Below are positions 28,162 to 37,287 of a DNA stretch of 64,000 nt, in pieces. How positions within the stretch are numbered: position 1 is the stretch's first letter; every line of letters begins with the position of its first letter. The stretch spans positions 52,391 to 116,390 of the forward strand of contig NZ_JAERJR010000009.1 in the NCBI RefSeq assembly GCF_018257515.1, written 5' to 3'. The DNA is from Tatumella sp. JGM118 (GTDB lineage: Bacteria; Pseudomonadota; Gammaproteobacteria; Enterobacterales; Enterobacteriaceae). Below the pieces are notes generated by a model. That model saw nothing but the letters and a program-made list of their open reading frames with translations. It did not search any database and was not told where the DNA came from. Position numbers and translations under genes: made by a program.

Positions 28162-28817
28162 ACTGGCCGCAGTTTCAGGCGCTGATGCTTAGTGGTACCT
28201 GGGAAACGGTCTATATGGTGATGGTGGCTGCGCTGTTTACGGTCGCGATCGGCTTACCGGTCGGGGTCCTGCTGTTTCTGACCCGTCAGCACGGGCTGCT
28301 GGCGAATCGTTTTATTTCTCTGCTGCTTAACTGGATAGTCAATATTGGCCGGGCCTTACCGTTTATTATTTTACTTATTGCAGTGATACCGGTGACACGC
28401 TTTATTGTCGGAACCACTCTGGGGACGACTGCCGCGATCGTGCCGGTAACCCTGGGGGCTTTTCCTTTTTTTGCGCGAATTGTGGAAAATGCCTTAGCCG
28501 ACGTCGATGCCGGGCCTGTTGAAGCGGTCGAATCGATGGGCGGAAATCTCTGGCATATTGTCAGCCGTGTTCTGTTGCCTGAGGCGCTGCCTGCGCTGGT
28601 TGCAGGGATCACACTGACCATCGTGATGCTGATCGGTTTTTCAGCCATGGCAGGGGTTGTCGGAGGCGGGGGACTCGGTGATCTTGCTATCCGGTATGGG
28701 TATCAGCGTTTCGATCATAATATCATGGCAGGGACGGTTGTTATGCTGCTGCTGATGGTCCTGGGAGTGCAGAAAGCCGGAGATTCCGCGGTACGGTTTC
28801 TGGCCCGCTGGCGCTGA
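28149..28817 (+). CDS. MetI-like ABC transporter permease
   Basis: A 222-residue inner-membrane permease with five or six helices and the EAA-type cytoplasmic loop (VEAVESMGGNLWHIVSRVLLPEALP). Other MetI family traits are NIGRALPFIILLIAVIP and SAMAGVVGGGGLGDLAIRYGYQRF. With the preceding ATPase and binding protein it forms a complete importer. The substrate may be methionine or another small amino acid or sulphur compound; only the oxygenase partner gives a clue. Confidence 0.92.
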   Translation: MRSVDWPQFQALMLSGTWETVYMVMVAALFTVAIGLPVGVLLFLTRQHGLLANRFISLLLNWIVNIGRALPFIILLIAVIPVTRFIVGTTLGTTAAIVPVTLGAFPFFARIVENALADVDAGPVEAVESMGGNLWHIVSRVLLPEALPALVAGITLTIVMLIGFSAMAGVVGGGGLGDLAIRYGYQRFDHNIMAGTVVMLLLMVLGVQKAGDSAVRFLARWR

Positions 28818-29098
28818 TGCCTGGCTCAGTGACCAGGGCATCCTTGTTCTGCCGGGCAGCAGGATAGGGTGCCAGGTACACGTTGGTCCCGTTCCGATCA
28901 CCGCAAGGTAAAATGATGCCTGGCGCCTGAAGACCACCGGTTGACTGATGGTAACAGCCCATGGCTGAGTCTGCCTGTCTCCTGACTCGCGCCGATGTAT
29001 ATCATCGCGAGCGACAGAATAAAGACTGTCCTGCAATAAGCGTTCTGTTCTACAGTGGTATCAGGAGTAACACTACGTAAATAACTCACGGGGAACTT

Positions 29099-29398
29099 AT
29101 GATCAGACTGACAGGCCGGCTGATAGCGAAAACAGCGGAGGATTCTGCGATTATTCGTCGTTATCTTCCGGAACATCAACGATTATCACGTGCAGAGGAC
29201 GGATGTCTGCTGTTTGAAGTGGTTGAAAGTGACGATCCGTTGATCTGGCAGGTGGAAGAGCTGTATACGGATCAGCGGTCGTTCGACGGTCATCAGACCA
29301 GAACACGCAACTCTGAGTGGTGGGAGAAAACAGCTGCTATTTCAAGAGAATACAGTATTCATGAAGAATCTGACATCCCGGTGACTCCGGCGCTCTGA
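29099..29398 (+). CDS. Antibiotic biosynthesis monooxygenase (ABM) domain protein
   Basis: A 99-residue dimeric alpha-beta barrel protein of the ABM/YgiN-like family, seen in IRLTGRLIAKTAEDSAIIRRYLPEHQRLSRAEDGCLLFEVVES and WQVEELYTDQRSFDGHQTRTRNSEWW. Members are small cofactor-independent quinol monooxygenases or related enzymes; the actual substrate cannot be read. Its ATG at 29099 is preceded by CGGGGAA. It appears to be a single-gene unit. Confidence 0.78.
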   Translation: MIRLTGRLIAKTAEDSAIIRRYLPEHQRLSRAEDGCLLFEVVESDDPLIWQVEELYTDQRSFDGHQTRTRNSEWWEKTAAISREYSIHEESDIPVTPAL

Positions 29399-29697
29399 TA
29401 TAACGGTGTCACTGCCTCTCATCTGACAGGCCATTGGCCTCTCAGATGAGCTTACCCCGCTGTGCTGTATTACTGCCATTCCCCTTACGCCCCGCAGTTG
29501 TTGTCCGTCAGGCGATTTCTCCCGTTACCAGAGGGGCTGCGGGCAGACAAAACCGTGACATCTTCGTCGTATCTGCTCTACAAAACAGTGGGTTGCATAG
29601 CATATTGGTGTAAAGCATCAACGTAAATCGGGGCGGACGGTGCAACGTATCGGCCCGTCTGACGGTATTTTTGGCTGCAAAACGTCGCAAAATCACT

Positions 29698-30225
29698 ATG
29701 AATATAAAAATCAGAAGTACAGAGGCAGGAGATGCGGCGCGGTACCTGACGATCGCTTGTCAGCAAAGTGTTCAGGAAAATACCCTGGCGATGCCCTGTC
29801 AGTCACTGAATGACTGGAATGAACGATTAGCCGGTAACGGCCGTGATGGGATTTATCATTTTGCTGCCGAAGCGGACGGAGAATTAGCCGGCATTATTAC
29901 TGTGCGTAATCCTCAGCATCCCCGGCTCAGGCACACCACGAATCTGGGCATGTTTGTTGATGAAAAGCATACAGGTAAAGGCGTAGGTTCTGCATTAATT
30001 GAATTTGCTCTCCGGTATTCTTTTCACTGGCTGGGGGCGGTAAAAGTTGAACTGGAAGTTTTTACCGATAACCAGCCGGCCATCGGGTTATATAAAAAAT
30101 ATGGATTCCGGGAAGAAGGGGTCAGAACGAAGTCTGCGCTGAGAAACGGCCAGTATGTCGATGTCCTGATGATGGGGCTGGAAGTTCAGGAGGCCGGGGG
30201 CCTGCCGGTAAGTAGTCACGAGTGA
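29698..30225 (+). CDS. GNAT family N-acetyltransferase, YhhY-like
   Basis: A 175-residue GNAT acetyltransferase. The acetyl-CoA pyrophosphate loop is EKHTGKGVGSALIEFAL (R/QxxGxG/A form), followed by KVELEVFTDNQPAIGLYKKYGF and the ALRNGQYVD ending found in YhhY, which acetylates amino acids. Substrate is inferred only. The ATG at 29698 is used; a TTG at 29671 is in frame. No strong ribosome site is seen for either. Confidence 0.8.
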   Translation: MNIKIRSTEAGDAARYLTIACQQSVQENTLAMPCQSLNDWNERLAGNGRDGIYHFAAEADGELAGIITVRNPQHPRLRHTTNLGMFVDEKHTGKGVGSALIEFALRYSFHWLGAVKVELEVFTDNQPAIGLYKKYGFREEGVRTKSALRNGQYVDVLMMGLEVQEAGGLPVSSHE

Positions 30226-31149
30226 TCTGTCAGTAAGCTGTTTCAGCGGGCGGTTATGCCATGCGGGGAAGGGCCAAACACCCACCCACAGACACAGGAT
30301 TCGACATTACAGCGGGTGCGGCAGGGGGATAAGCTGCCTGCCTCAGGGGGCCGGGACGGACCCGGCTTCAAATCATCTGCTGGTCTCCCTGCTTACAGCT
30401 TATCCTGCGGGCGCCGCTTTACCGATGCGCCTTCTAAGACCTTTCTGCCGGGGTTGTAGCAAAACAGACGTTATGCCCTGACGATAAACGATGCCGGGGC
30501 GGATCCCTCTGCGGAACAGGCCGGTACGACAACCGAAAATACCGGAAACCCCTGTCCGCCGGGAGATCCATGTTCGGCTCCGCCTGTTTTCTTTTGCCGG
30601 CGCCGGCTGAGCAGACAACTTCTGACGGCTAACTTCTTACGACTAACCCCTAACCCCTAACCCCTAACCCCTAACCCCTTCAGTGTTGCTGGTACTACGA
30701 AAGAGGATGATGTTCTGTGTCACGCTCAACATAAATGGCCCTGTGTTATGATCCTTTTTACTGTCAAAGGGATAATATCATTATGGGGTTGGTTTTCAGG
30801 GCCGCCCTCAGGTGAACACGAAGTGTCATAGATAATGATTATTATTTTACCTGGTAAAGGTATCTTATTGAAAAATCGCAGCACGCTGGTTTACTTTTTT
30901 CGGTCAATAATGTTGCAGTGATCTGCAGATATTGGGTAAATCATCCCATTATTGTAACAGAAGATTCAGGATGTTTGCTTTACGCAGTAATACTGCGGGT
31001 GTTATGATTCTGTTTTTCCTGGTATTTGTTTCCGGTAACGAGAGCGGGAACTTTCCATTCTGACCTGATGTCAAATCCTCATCTTAATAACTATTTTTAG
31101 TACCAGGGGTGTGAGGATTACTCGATGTTTCTACAGGAACTTATTGAAA
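30226..31149. other. Long gene-free region with telomere-like repeats
   Basis: About 900 bases without a supported gene. The left half is GC-rich, the right half (after about 30690) is AT-rich and should carry the promoter of the waaL-like gene. The 7-base tandem repeat at 30644-30678 lies at the change in composition. No JUMPstart element was recognised. Confidence 0.5.
30644..30678. repeat. Five perfect tandem copies of TAACCCC
   Basis: Five exact 7-base units run from 30644 to 30678. Degenerate units (GCTAACTTCTTACGACTAA) precede them. The minus strand reads GGGGTTA repeated, which is telomere-like and can form a G-quadruplex. Perfect identity of the units suggests recent slippage expansion. 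Confidence 0.95.
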
Positions 31150-32400
31150 ATGAGATGTAATTCAGCAGTGATGACTAAGATGTCTTTAGCCGCTTTCCTA
31201 TTACTGTTATTAACCAGCGTCACTTTTTTTGTTGATGGAAAGTTAAGCAGGTATTTTTTTTATTTTTGTGGCTATGTTTCTGTTCCGGGGTTTATCTTAT
31301 TTACTTTCAGTCAGGGAATAAAGAAAAGTCTTAATAATCTTTCTCTGCCTTTCCTGATCATGGGAGTCTTATTTCTTCTCTGGTCATTGTGGTGCGCTGT
31401 TTCCGGCGAGGGCGATTATCTGCTTTATACGCCGGCAAAAAGAATGATTCTTTCCTTCTTTATTATCAGCTTTATCTTATCGACCTACCGAAACGCATTA
31501 TTATCAAAAGAGAAACTGCAACGTTATTCCTTAGTTGCCCTATGGATAACTTTCCTGGCAGCGTCACTGTCAGGTATTCATCAGGCGCTGAACTCCAGCG
31601 ACAGAGTTCTGTTAGGGATTGACCGGCCTACAATGAGTGCTTATGCCTATTCTTTTGTTTCTCTGACGTTAATGATGGCGCTGGCCTATGATAAAAACCG
31701 GTTGAGAAAAAATATTACTTTTTTCTGTACGATTATTATTTCTACTTACGTTATTTTCCATACCCAGACCCGCGCGGCGATGGGGATTCATACTTTTCTT
31801 ATCGCAGTGATTACTTTTCATCTTTTCCAGGTAAGGAAGGAACCCCTGTCCTGTCTGGCTTCGTTACTGCTTCTGGCTATTTCTGTCTCATCTAACCACC
31901 ATATTATTGATCATCGCACCGATGAAGCTATCAGAGATGTTCAGTTCTATAAAAACGATAATGACCGTACATCGCTCGGCGCCCGATTCAGTATGTGGAA
32001 AGTCGGATTACTCTCGTTTGAGCAACGTCCGTTTGGTGAGACACTCCATCAAAGAAACGATTTTATACGCGGCTACCTGCGCTCATCCGGAGAGGAAGAC
32101 TCGGATGTGAACAGATATCTGGATGTGCATTTGCATAATGAAGTGATTCAGTATTTATCAGTGTTTGGGATTTTCGGACTCCTGGTGCTGTTATATTTTT
32201 ATTATGTATTTACCCTCGGGGTCAGAAAACAATTCGGTTTAATGAATGGTATCTCTGTACCAATGGTTGCAATGATATTTTACGGATTAACAGACGTACT
32301 CTTTATTGCTGATGAAATAATTTTACTCTCTTCAGTCGTCATAGTACTAAGTGCTGTCATTATGTCAGGTAAAGAGATATCCCGGGTGAGGGGGGACTAA
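31150..32400 (+). CDS. O-antigen ligase, WaaL/RfaL type
   Basis: A 416-residue polytopic membrane protein. It parallels enteric WaaL in several landmarks: DRVLLGIDRPTMSAYAYS, HTQTRAAMG, the periplasmic loop with TSLGARFSMWKVGLLSF, and DVHLHNEVIQYLSVFGIFGLLVLLYFYY, which holds the catalytic histidine region. WaaL joins O-antigen to lipid A-core on the periplasmic face. It is not in a core-oligosaccharide cluster here, so a polymerase-type role on another glycan is possible. I prefer the ATG at 31150 with AGGA upstream over a GTG at 31111. Its stop overlaps the start of the glycosyltransferase (TAATG). Confidence 0.78.
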   Translation: MRCNSAVMTKMSLAAFLLLLLTSVTFFVDGKLSRYFFYFCGYVSVPGFILFTFSQGIKKSLNNLSLPFLIMGVLFLLWSLWCAVSGEGDYLLYTPAKRMILSFFIISFILSTYRNALLSKEKLQRYSLVALWITFLAASLSGIHQALNSSDRVLLGIDRPTMSAYAYSFVSLTLMMALAYDKNRLRKNITFFCTIIISTYVIFHTQTRAAMGIHTFLIAVITFHLFQVRKEPLSCLASLLLLAISVSSNHHIIDHRTDEAIRDVQFYKNDNDRTSLGARFSMWKVGLLSFEQRPFGETLHQRNDFIRGYLRSSGEEDSDVNRYLDVHLHNEVIQYLSVFGIFGLLVLLYFYYVFTLGVRKQFGLMNGISVPMVAMIFYGLTDVLFIADEIILLSSVVIVLSAVIMSGKEISRVRGD

Positions 32401-33320
32401 TGAACCCTGTATTAAGTATTGTTGTCACTGCACACAATGCAGAAAAGACATTAGAGCGCACGCTGGACAGTATCGTGAAGGCTATCTCTCCGGGGGAGGA
32501 CGCCTGCGAGATTGTTATTATCAATGATGCCTCTGAAGATGGGACATCCCGTATTATCAGCGAGTTCGCGGCTAAAAATGTCGCATCCACCCGCTACTAT
32601 GAAGTCAGTTTCCGCAATATCGGGCTGGTCAGGAATTTTGCGGTCCGCCATTGTCTCGGTGATTATATTACCATGGTCGATTCCGATGATATCGTCTCCG
32701 GACAGGCATTTTTTAACGCGCTGACGCTGTTAAAAGAAGAAGCACCGGATGTCTTTCTGACCCGCCTGCTGGAGGTGTATGAGGGGGATGAACCCCCGGC
32801 CGGGCCGGTTGTGTTCGAACCAAAAAGGATCAGCAGAGAGAAACTGATCAAAAAGTATCTGGTTCACAAAGAAATCCAGGCCCATTTTATCGGTCAGTTT
32901 ATCCGTCGGGATCTCCTGTCAGCGATCCACTTCCCGGATTTCACCTGTTATGAGGATTCATTTACCTTTCCGGAGGTGATGGCAAATGCAGAGAAGATCC
33001 TCTATTCCCGTGTGGGCTTCTATCAGTACCTGAAGAATCATAACAGTCTGTCTAATTCCATGAGTGCAGAGAAGCTGGGCTGTCTGATTGAGGCCACAAA
33101 AAAACTCGATACGCTGTTTTATAAAGCCTATAAAAATCTGGTGATATGTCACTGGATAGACATCCTTGTCAGATACGGCGACCGGATTAAAGACACCGAT
33201 ACCCTGACATTGCTCAGAAAGCATATTGCGCGGGTGAGCTATTTCTCATTTATTACCGACCCCGGGATCCGGGTGAGCTATAAACGAAAACTACTGACCC
33301 TCGACAGGGTCAGGCAGTAA
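32400..33320 (+). CDS. Family 2 glycosyltransferase
   Basis: A 306-residue GT-A fold inverting transferase. The N-terminal domain shows LSIVVTAHNAEKTLERTLDSI, the nucleotide-binding INDASEDGT, and the DxD motif VDSDD. The C-terminal part lacks membrane segments, so it acts on the cytoplasmic face. Donor and acceptor sugars are unknown. Translational coupling to the WaaL-like gene suggests that it builds the glycan the ligase uses, or modifies the core. Confidence 0.85.
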   Translation: MNPVLSIVVTAHNAEKTLERTLDSIVKAISPGEDACEIVIINDASEDGTSRIISEFAAKNVASTRYYEVSFRNIGLVRNFAVRHCLGDYITMVDSDDIVSGQAFFNALTLLKEEAPDVFLTRLLEVYEGDEPPAGPVVFEPKRISREKLIKKYLVHKEIQAHFIGQFIRRDLLSAIHFPDFTCYEDSFTFPEVMANAEKILYSRVGFYQYLKNHNSLSNSMSAEKLGCLIEATKKLDTLFYKAYKNLVICHWIDILVRYGDRIKDTDTLTLLRKHIARVSYFSFITDPGIRVSYKRKLLTLDRVRQ

Positions 33321-33457
33321 CGTGGCGGTCACAGAGTCTGTACTTTGTGGCCCTCACTGTATTCAGAGTGCCACGGGTGTCACGCTATGGCTGCCGGAAG
33401 CCAGCCCGCGGCACAGATAAGGCTCCGCGTGGCCGGATACCGTCAGCGGCCTCTGCG

Positions 33458-33943
33458 TCAATGATAAAGCGATGCACTGTGGCTGCAATGAGTCTCAGCC
33501 TGAGGAGCTGACCCTGATTGCCGTGCCGCCTGACTGAGCTTATCAATACGGGTAATCCCTCCCCGCGGATCATGGTGTACCCGCAACATCCTGTGATGAT
33601 TCAATATTTCAAGTTCGTTAACCGTAATACTGAAACTCTGTGCCAGGGTTCGTTCATCCGGAACCTTCTTTCTCTGACGGCGTTCTTTAGTGAAAAAATG
33701 CTGGTTATATTGCGCCCACAGAATAAATATCGCGATATAGAGAAACGCAAAAAAACCGTAATACAGCAGGATCACCGGACCGGATGATGTCGGGGATGAA
33801 CCGTCACTGACGTCCGAGAATAAGACGTAATATTCCCGATAAATCAGATAGATAAATCCTACCCAGGCGAGCAGGGTCAGTAAGGCATCCATCATACGCG
33901 GAACCGGCCGGGGTTCTGTAATAATAACAGGTTGTGGATTCAT
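33458..33943 (-). CDS. pgaD: PgaD, poly-N-acetylglucosamine synthesis accessory subunit
   Basis: A 161-residue inner-membrane protein with two transmembrane helices ([16 protein letters not shown] and [18 protein letters not shown]) and a cytoplasmic tail, as in E. coli PgaD. PgaD and PgaC together bind cyclic di-GMP, which activates polymer synthesis. Its start overlaps the pgaC stop by four bases. The C-terminus is about 25 residues longer than in E. coli, ending in a low-complexity region. Confidence 0.9.
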   Translation of the reverse strand: MNPQPVIITEPRPVPRMMDALLTLLAWVGFIYLIYREYYVLFSDVSDGSSPTSSGPVILLYYGFFAFLYIAIFILWAQYNQHFFTKERRQRKKVPDERTLAQSFSITVNELEILNHHRMLRVHHDPRGGITRIDKLSQAARQSGSAPQAETHCSHSASLYH

Positions 33944-35274
33944 TTTGATGACCTCTCCAGTCCACGATCTGATCCATTCCAGCGGGCGCGCTGGCGTTGA
34001 CGTCTGAGCATCACTTTCGGGAAAGCGACAAGCGTGGTAAACAGGCTCAGCATCCAGTAAATCACCGGGAACCAGATCACCCAGAAAAGTGAGCGAAAGA
34101 TATTCTTCTCATAACGGTGTTCAATCATCACACTGACCATAAACTGGATCAGGCATACGATAGCCAGTGTGAGTCCGGTAAAGTGCGGGGGAAAAATACT
34201 TTCTACCTGTAAGTTTTTCGGTAACGTAAAGAGGAGCCCGAGCAGGAACAACAGAACGCTCATGGCGTAGGAAAAAGCCCACAGGGTGGAAAGCATAAAC
34301 TCGGCGAAGAGTACCCACATCCGCTTATACTCCAGTGACCAGATATGCTTCATATTTTTCACAAAGACTTCCGCGCCTCCCTGAGCCCAGCGCAGACGCT
34401 GTCGCCATAAGCCCTTGATCGTCTCCGGCATCAGGATCCAGCATACCGCGCGGGGTTCAAAAAACACCGACCAGTGCTGTAGCTGTAACTTCCAGCTGAT
34501 ATCAATATCTTCGGTGATCATATCCGGACTCCAGTAACCCACCTCTTCCAGCGCGGTACGACGGAATGCGGTGATCACCCCGGAAACAGTGAAGACATGG
34601 CCATAGATCCGCTGGGTCCGTTTAATAAGCCCGATAATGGAAGAGAATTCACCGACCTGAATACGACCGACCAGAGTGGAACGCGTTCTGATCCTGGGGT
34701 TACCGGTGACAGCGCCGACTCTGGGGTAGCGGATAAGCGGAGCCACCAGAAACGCGGCCATATCGGGCGCGGGCAACGCATCTCCGTCAATACAGACCAG
34801 AAAGTCGCTCCTTGCCGCTGCGGCGCCGGTCCGTAATGCGATAGCTTTTCCCTGGTTTTCTGCCAGATGGATGACCCTGAGTTGCAGATACTCAGAAGCG
34901 AGTTCATCCAGCACCTCCGCGGTATCATCGGATGAACCATCATTAATAGCGATAACCTCAATGTTCTGATAGTTCTGCTGCAGGGCGGCGGTAATGGTTT
35001 CTCTGACATTCGGACCCTCGTTATAGCAAGGGATCAGCATCGAGATAAGCGGCGGAGGCTCCTGACCGTTGCTGAGATCTTCCGGTATCGCGGACCAATG
35101 CCTTTCACGATGCAGCCAGAAATAGATCCCTCCGGTTATCCAGAGTGCTGCCATAAAAAGCGGCCACAGAAAAACAAAATTCAGCATGATTTCGCCGGTA
35201 AATGTGGCAGCAAATCCCAGCGGAAAACTCAGCACCAGGCAAAGAATAACGAAAGTAATAATGCGATCAGTCAT
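33940..35274 (-). CDS. pgaC: PgaC, poly-beta-1,6-N-acetylglucosamine synthase
   Basis: A 444-residue processive GT2 synthase in the inner membrane that polymerises UDP-GlcNAc. N-terminal membrane helices are followed by the catalytic domain with [28 protein letters not shown] and the processivity motif QRLRWAQGG, then C-terminal helices. Length and layout match E. coli PgaC. The gene overlaps pgaB by eight bases in the leftward pgaABCD operon. Confidence 0.96.
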   Translation of the reverse strand: MTDRIITFVILCLVLSFPLGFAATFTGEIMLNFVFLWPLFMAALWITGGIYFWLHRERHWSAIPEDLSNGQEPPPLISMLIPCYNEGPNVRETITAALQQNYQNIEVIAINDGSSDDTAEVLDELASEYLQLRVIHLAENQGKAIALRTGAAAARSDFLVCIDGDALPAPDMAAFLVAPLIRYPRVGAVTGNPRIRTRSTLVGRIQVGEFSSIIGLIKRTQRIYGHVFTVSGVITAFRRTALEEVGYWSPDMITEDIDISWKLQLQHWSVFFEPRAVCWILMPETIKGLWRQRLRWAQGGAEVFVKNMKHIWSLEYKRMWVLFAEFMLSTLWAFSYAMSVLLFLLGLLFTLPKNLQVESIFPPHFTGLTLAIVCLIQFMVSVMIEHRYEKNIFRSLFWVIWFPVIYWMLSLFTTLVAFPKVMLRRQRQRARWNGSDRGLERSSK

Positions 35275-37285
35275 GAGCAGGGTACCAGGCCGAGGAAATA
35301 TAAGGTCGAATCACTGACATCCCGGGTTGATTACGCAAAAAGTTGTCCGGGTAATAGCCATAATTTTTTACGCCCAAAAGCTGTAGCTGTTTCATCCAGT
35401 CCGCCAGGGTCTGATCAGTGAGCGTTTGTTTCTGCGGAGGCTGACGCCAGTCAACGCTTTGCAACTCGATAATCGTTTTATCTTTAGCCCCGGGAATGGA
35501 CTGGACTTTTTCCACCAGTCGCTGCAACCAGAGTGATTGCTGGTCAACCGGAATATTTTCCATCGCCGGCATGGCCATCGGAACCGTCCAGCGATAAGCC
35601 GCTAAAAATTGAGATAAATTTTGTGCATACCAGCTTTCACTTTGCGGATTCAGTACCGGTTCCGCGTAAATATTACGGGCAGATTCAATTTGCGGCCCGC
35701 GTATTGCTCTGACGGCCTGAAGCAGAGATAAGGTGAAGTCGGTCAGCGTGCGGCTTTTATATTCAGTCCAGCGTTGGAATTCGACCGGAGACTGACGGAT
35801 GGCCGGAATATCCCGACCAAAACCAGCGTTCTGATAGGCGGCAAGTGCGGGCGGGCTGGCATCTTCATAATCTGAGAGCAGGGCATCATCGTGGAATAAA
35901 ATACCGCTGAAAGAGGCATGTGCAGCGAGGTCCTGATAAATTTCGGTGATCTGTTGCCGTGCGGCCGGACTCCACGGAGACAGGCGCTGGTACTGATCCG
36001 CCTCCGTTTTTGCCAGTCCTTTTTTATCGGACCAGGCAGTGACCCGCGGGATCGTTTTATCTAAATCAAAGGACAGTACCGGCATCCAGGCATACACTTT
36101 GACATTCGCCCGGTTCTGAAGCTGCCATGAGACAAAATTAAATAAATCCGCACGGACCGGCAGGTGGCGGTTGGGGAAATAGAGGGAGCGGACCAGACCA
36201 TCCCCTTTGGGGTCGGCGAAGGCCTGCAAAAAAACATGACTGACCCGCATGTCGTAGATCCGCTGGATCAATTGATCGATATTCTTTTGCTGCTGGGCCG
36301 GGTTCGGATCATAAATATAATCAAGATCGACCTGCACCATCCGGACGGCGGACTGGTTGCGGGTTTCCGAGATAGCCGATACAAAGCTTTGCAGTGAAGG
36401 GTTACCGGAGATCAGCACCCGCGGGATACTGTTCAGTCTGGCAGCATTCCCCAGCCCCTCAGACAGGGTAAAAGCCATTTTATAACCTTGCTGCTGAGCC
36501 AGACGAAAGCTCATGCCGCTTTCAGCCCCGTAAGGCCAGACCAGAACTTCGGGAGTCTTACCGGTTACCTGACGAATCTTACGGGTCACTTTATCAATAT
36601 CGAGACTGATACGCTGTTGAAACTGAGCTTCAGTTTCATAGGTTTTAGTTTGCGGATGATAACGGCGGGTCGTCATGGCCGGCTCAAGGCTGCCTTCAGG
36701 ATTGGCGGTTAACCCGAAATGTGCATCCCAGGTATGGGACCCGATGTCTACCAGTCCGGAGTCGCTGACTTCTTTCACCATCTGCCAGGTGGCGAATTTC
36801 TCCCGGGGTGTTTTCAGTCCGCCAAAGTCGATGGCTTTATCCGCAGGCGTACTGATCCAGCTCCCTACCGGAGCCCATAACGCCGGCCAGTTCCAGGCCT
36901 TAAGGAGTGGCCAGACGCGATCATAGAAACTCCGGTAACCGTCATCGAAACTCAGGAGTACAGCTTTCGGAGGAAGGGGGCGCTTATTGTCATGGGCATC
37001 AAGGATCTGCCGGATACTGACCGGATGGTAACCGTTATCGCGTAACCAGTTCATCTGTTCAATCAGTGCGCTGGTTCTGACGGCCAGATAGCGCTGATCC
37101 GCCCCGCCATCCTCCACATCATGGTAGGCAATCGTCAGAAAACTATTGGCAGGCCAGGGCTGTTGTGATTCGGGATGGCTACGTTCTGACGGTGGGGTAA
37201 ATTGCACCGGCGCGGCAGTCGCACTACCGCCGAGGAGGGCACTGCTCACGGTGAGTAATAACAAAAACTTTTTAACGTTAATCAT
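35267..37285 (-). CDS. pgaB: PgaB, poly-N-acetylglucosamine N-deacetylase
   Basis: A 672-residue two-domain enzyme. The N-terminal polysaccharide deacetylase domain carries Asp114-Asp115 (LSFDDGY) and metal-binding His184 and His189 (GSHTWDAHF), at the same numbers as in E. coli. The C-terminal glycoside-hydrolase-like domain contains [12 protein letters not shown] and [14 protein letters not shown]. Deacetylation is needed for export through PgaA. Unlike E. coli PgaB, the signal peptide ([13 protein letters not shown]) has no lipobox cysteine, so the enzyme is predicted to be soluble in the periplasm. Confidence 0.95.
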   Translation of the reverse strand: MINVKKFLLLLTVSSALLGGSATAAPVQFTPPSERSHPESQQPWPANSFLTIAYHDVEDGGADQRYLAVRTSALIEQMNWLRDNGYHPVSIRQILDAHDNKRPLPPKAVLLSFDDGYRSFYDRVWPLLKAWNWPALWAPVGSWISTPADKAIDFGGLKTPREKFATWQMVKEVSDSGLVDIGSHTWDAHFGLTANPEGSLEPAMTTRRYHPQTKTYETEAQFQQRISLDIDKVTRKIRQVTGKTPEVLVWPYGAESGMSFRLAQQQGYKMAFTLSEGLGNAARLNSIPRVLISGNPSLQSFVSAISETRNQSAVRMVQVDLDYIYDPNPAQQQKNIDQLIQRIYDMRVSHVFLQAFADPKGDGLVRSLYFPNRHLPVRADLFNFVSWQLQNRANVKVYAWMPVLSFDLDKTIPRVTAWSDKKGLAKTEADQYQRLSPWSPAARQQITEIYQDLAAHASFSGILFHDDALLSDYEDASPPALAAYQNAGFGRDIPAIRQSPVEFQRWTEYKSRTLTDFTLSLLQAVRAIRGPQIESARNIYAEPVLNPQSESWYAQNLSQFLAAYRWTVPMAMPAMENIPVDQQSLWLQRLVEKVQSIPGAKDKTIIELQSVDWRQPPQKQTLTDQTLADWMKQLQLLGVKNYGYYPDNFLRNQPGMSVIRPYISSAWYPAHD

Positions 37286-37287
37286 CC

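Noticed and set aside
30256..30459. A 67-codon frame in the long gene-free stretch before the waaL-like gene
   Set aside because: No ribosome site, no hydrophobic or domain pattern, and the sequence looks like random GC-rich translation.
30644..30678. CRISPR-like repeat array
   Set aside because: The units are 7 bases with no spacers, and no cas genes are present.
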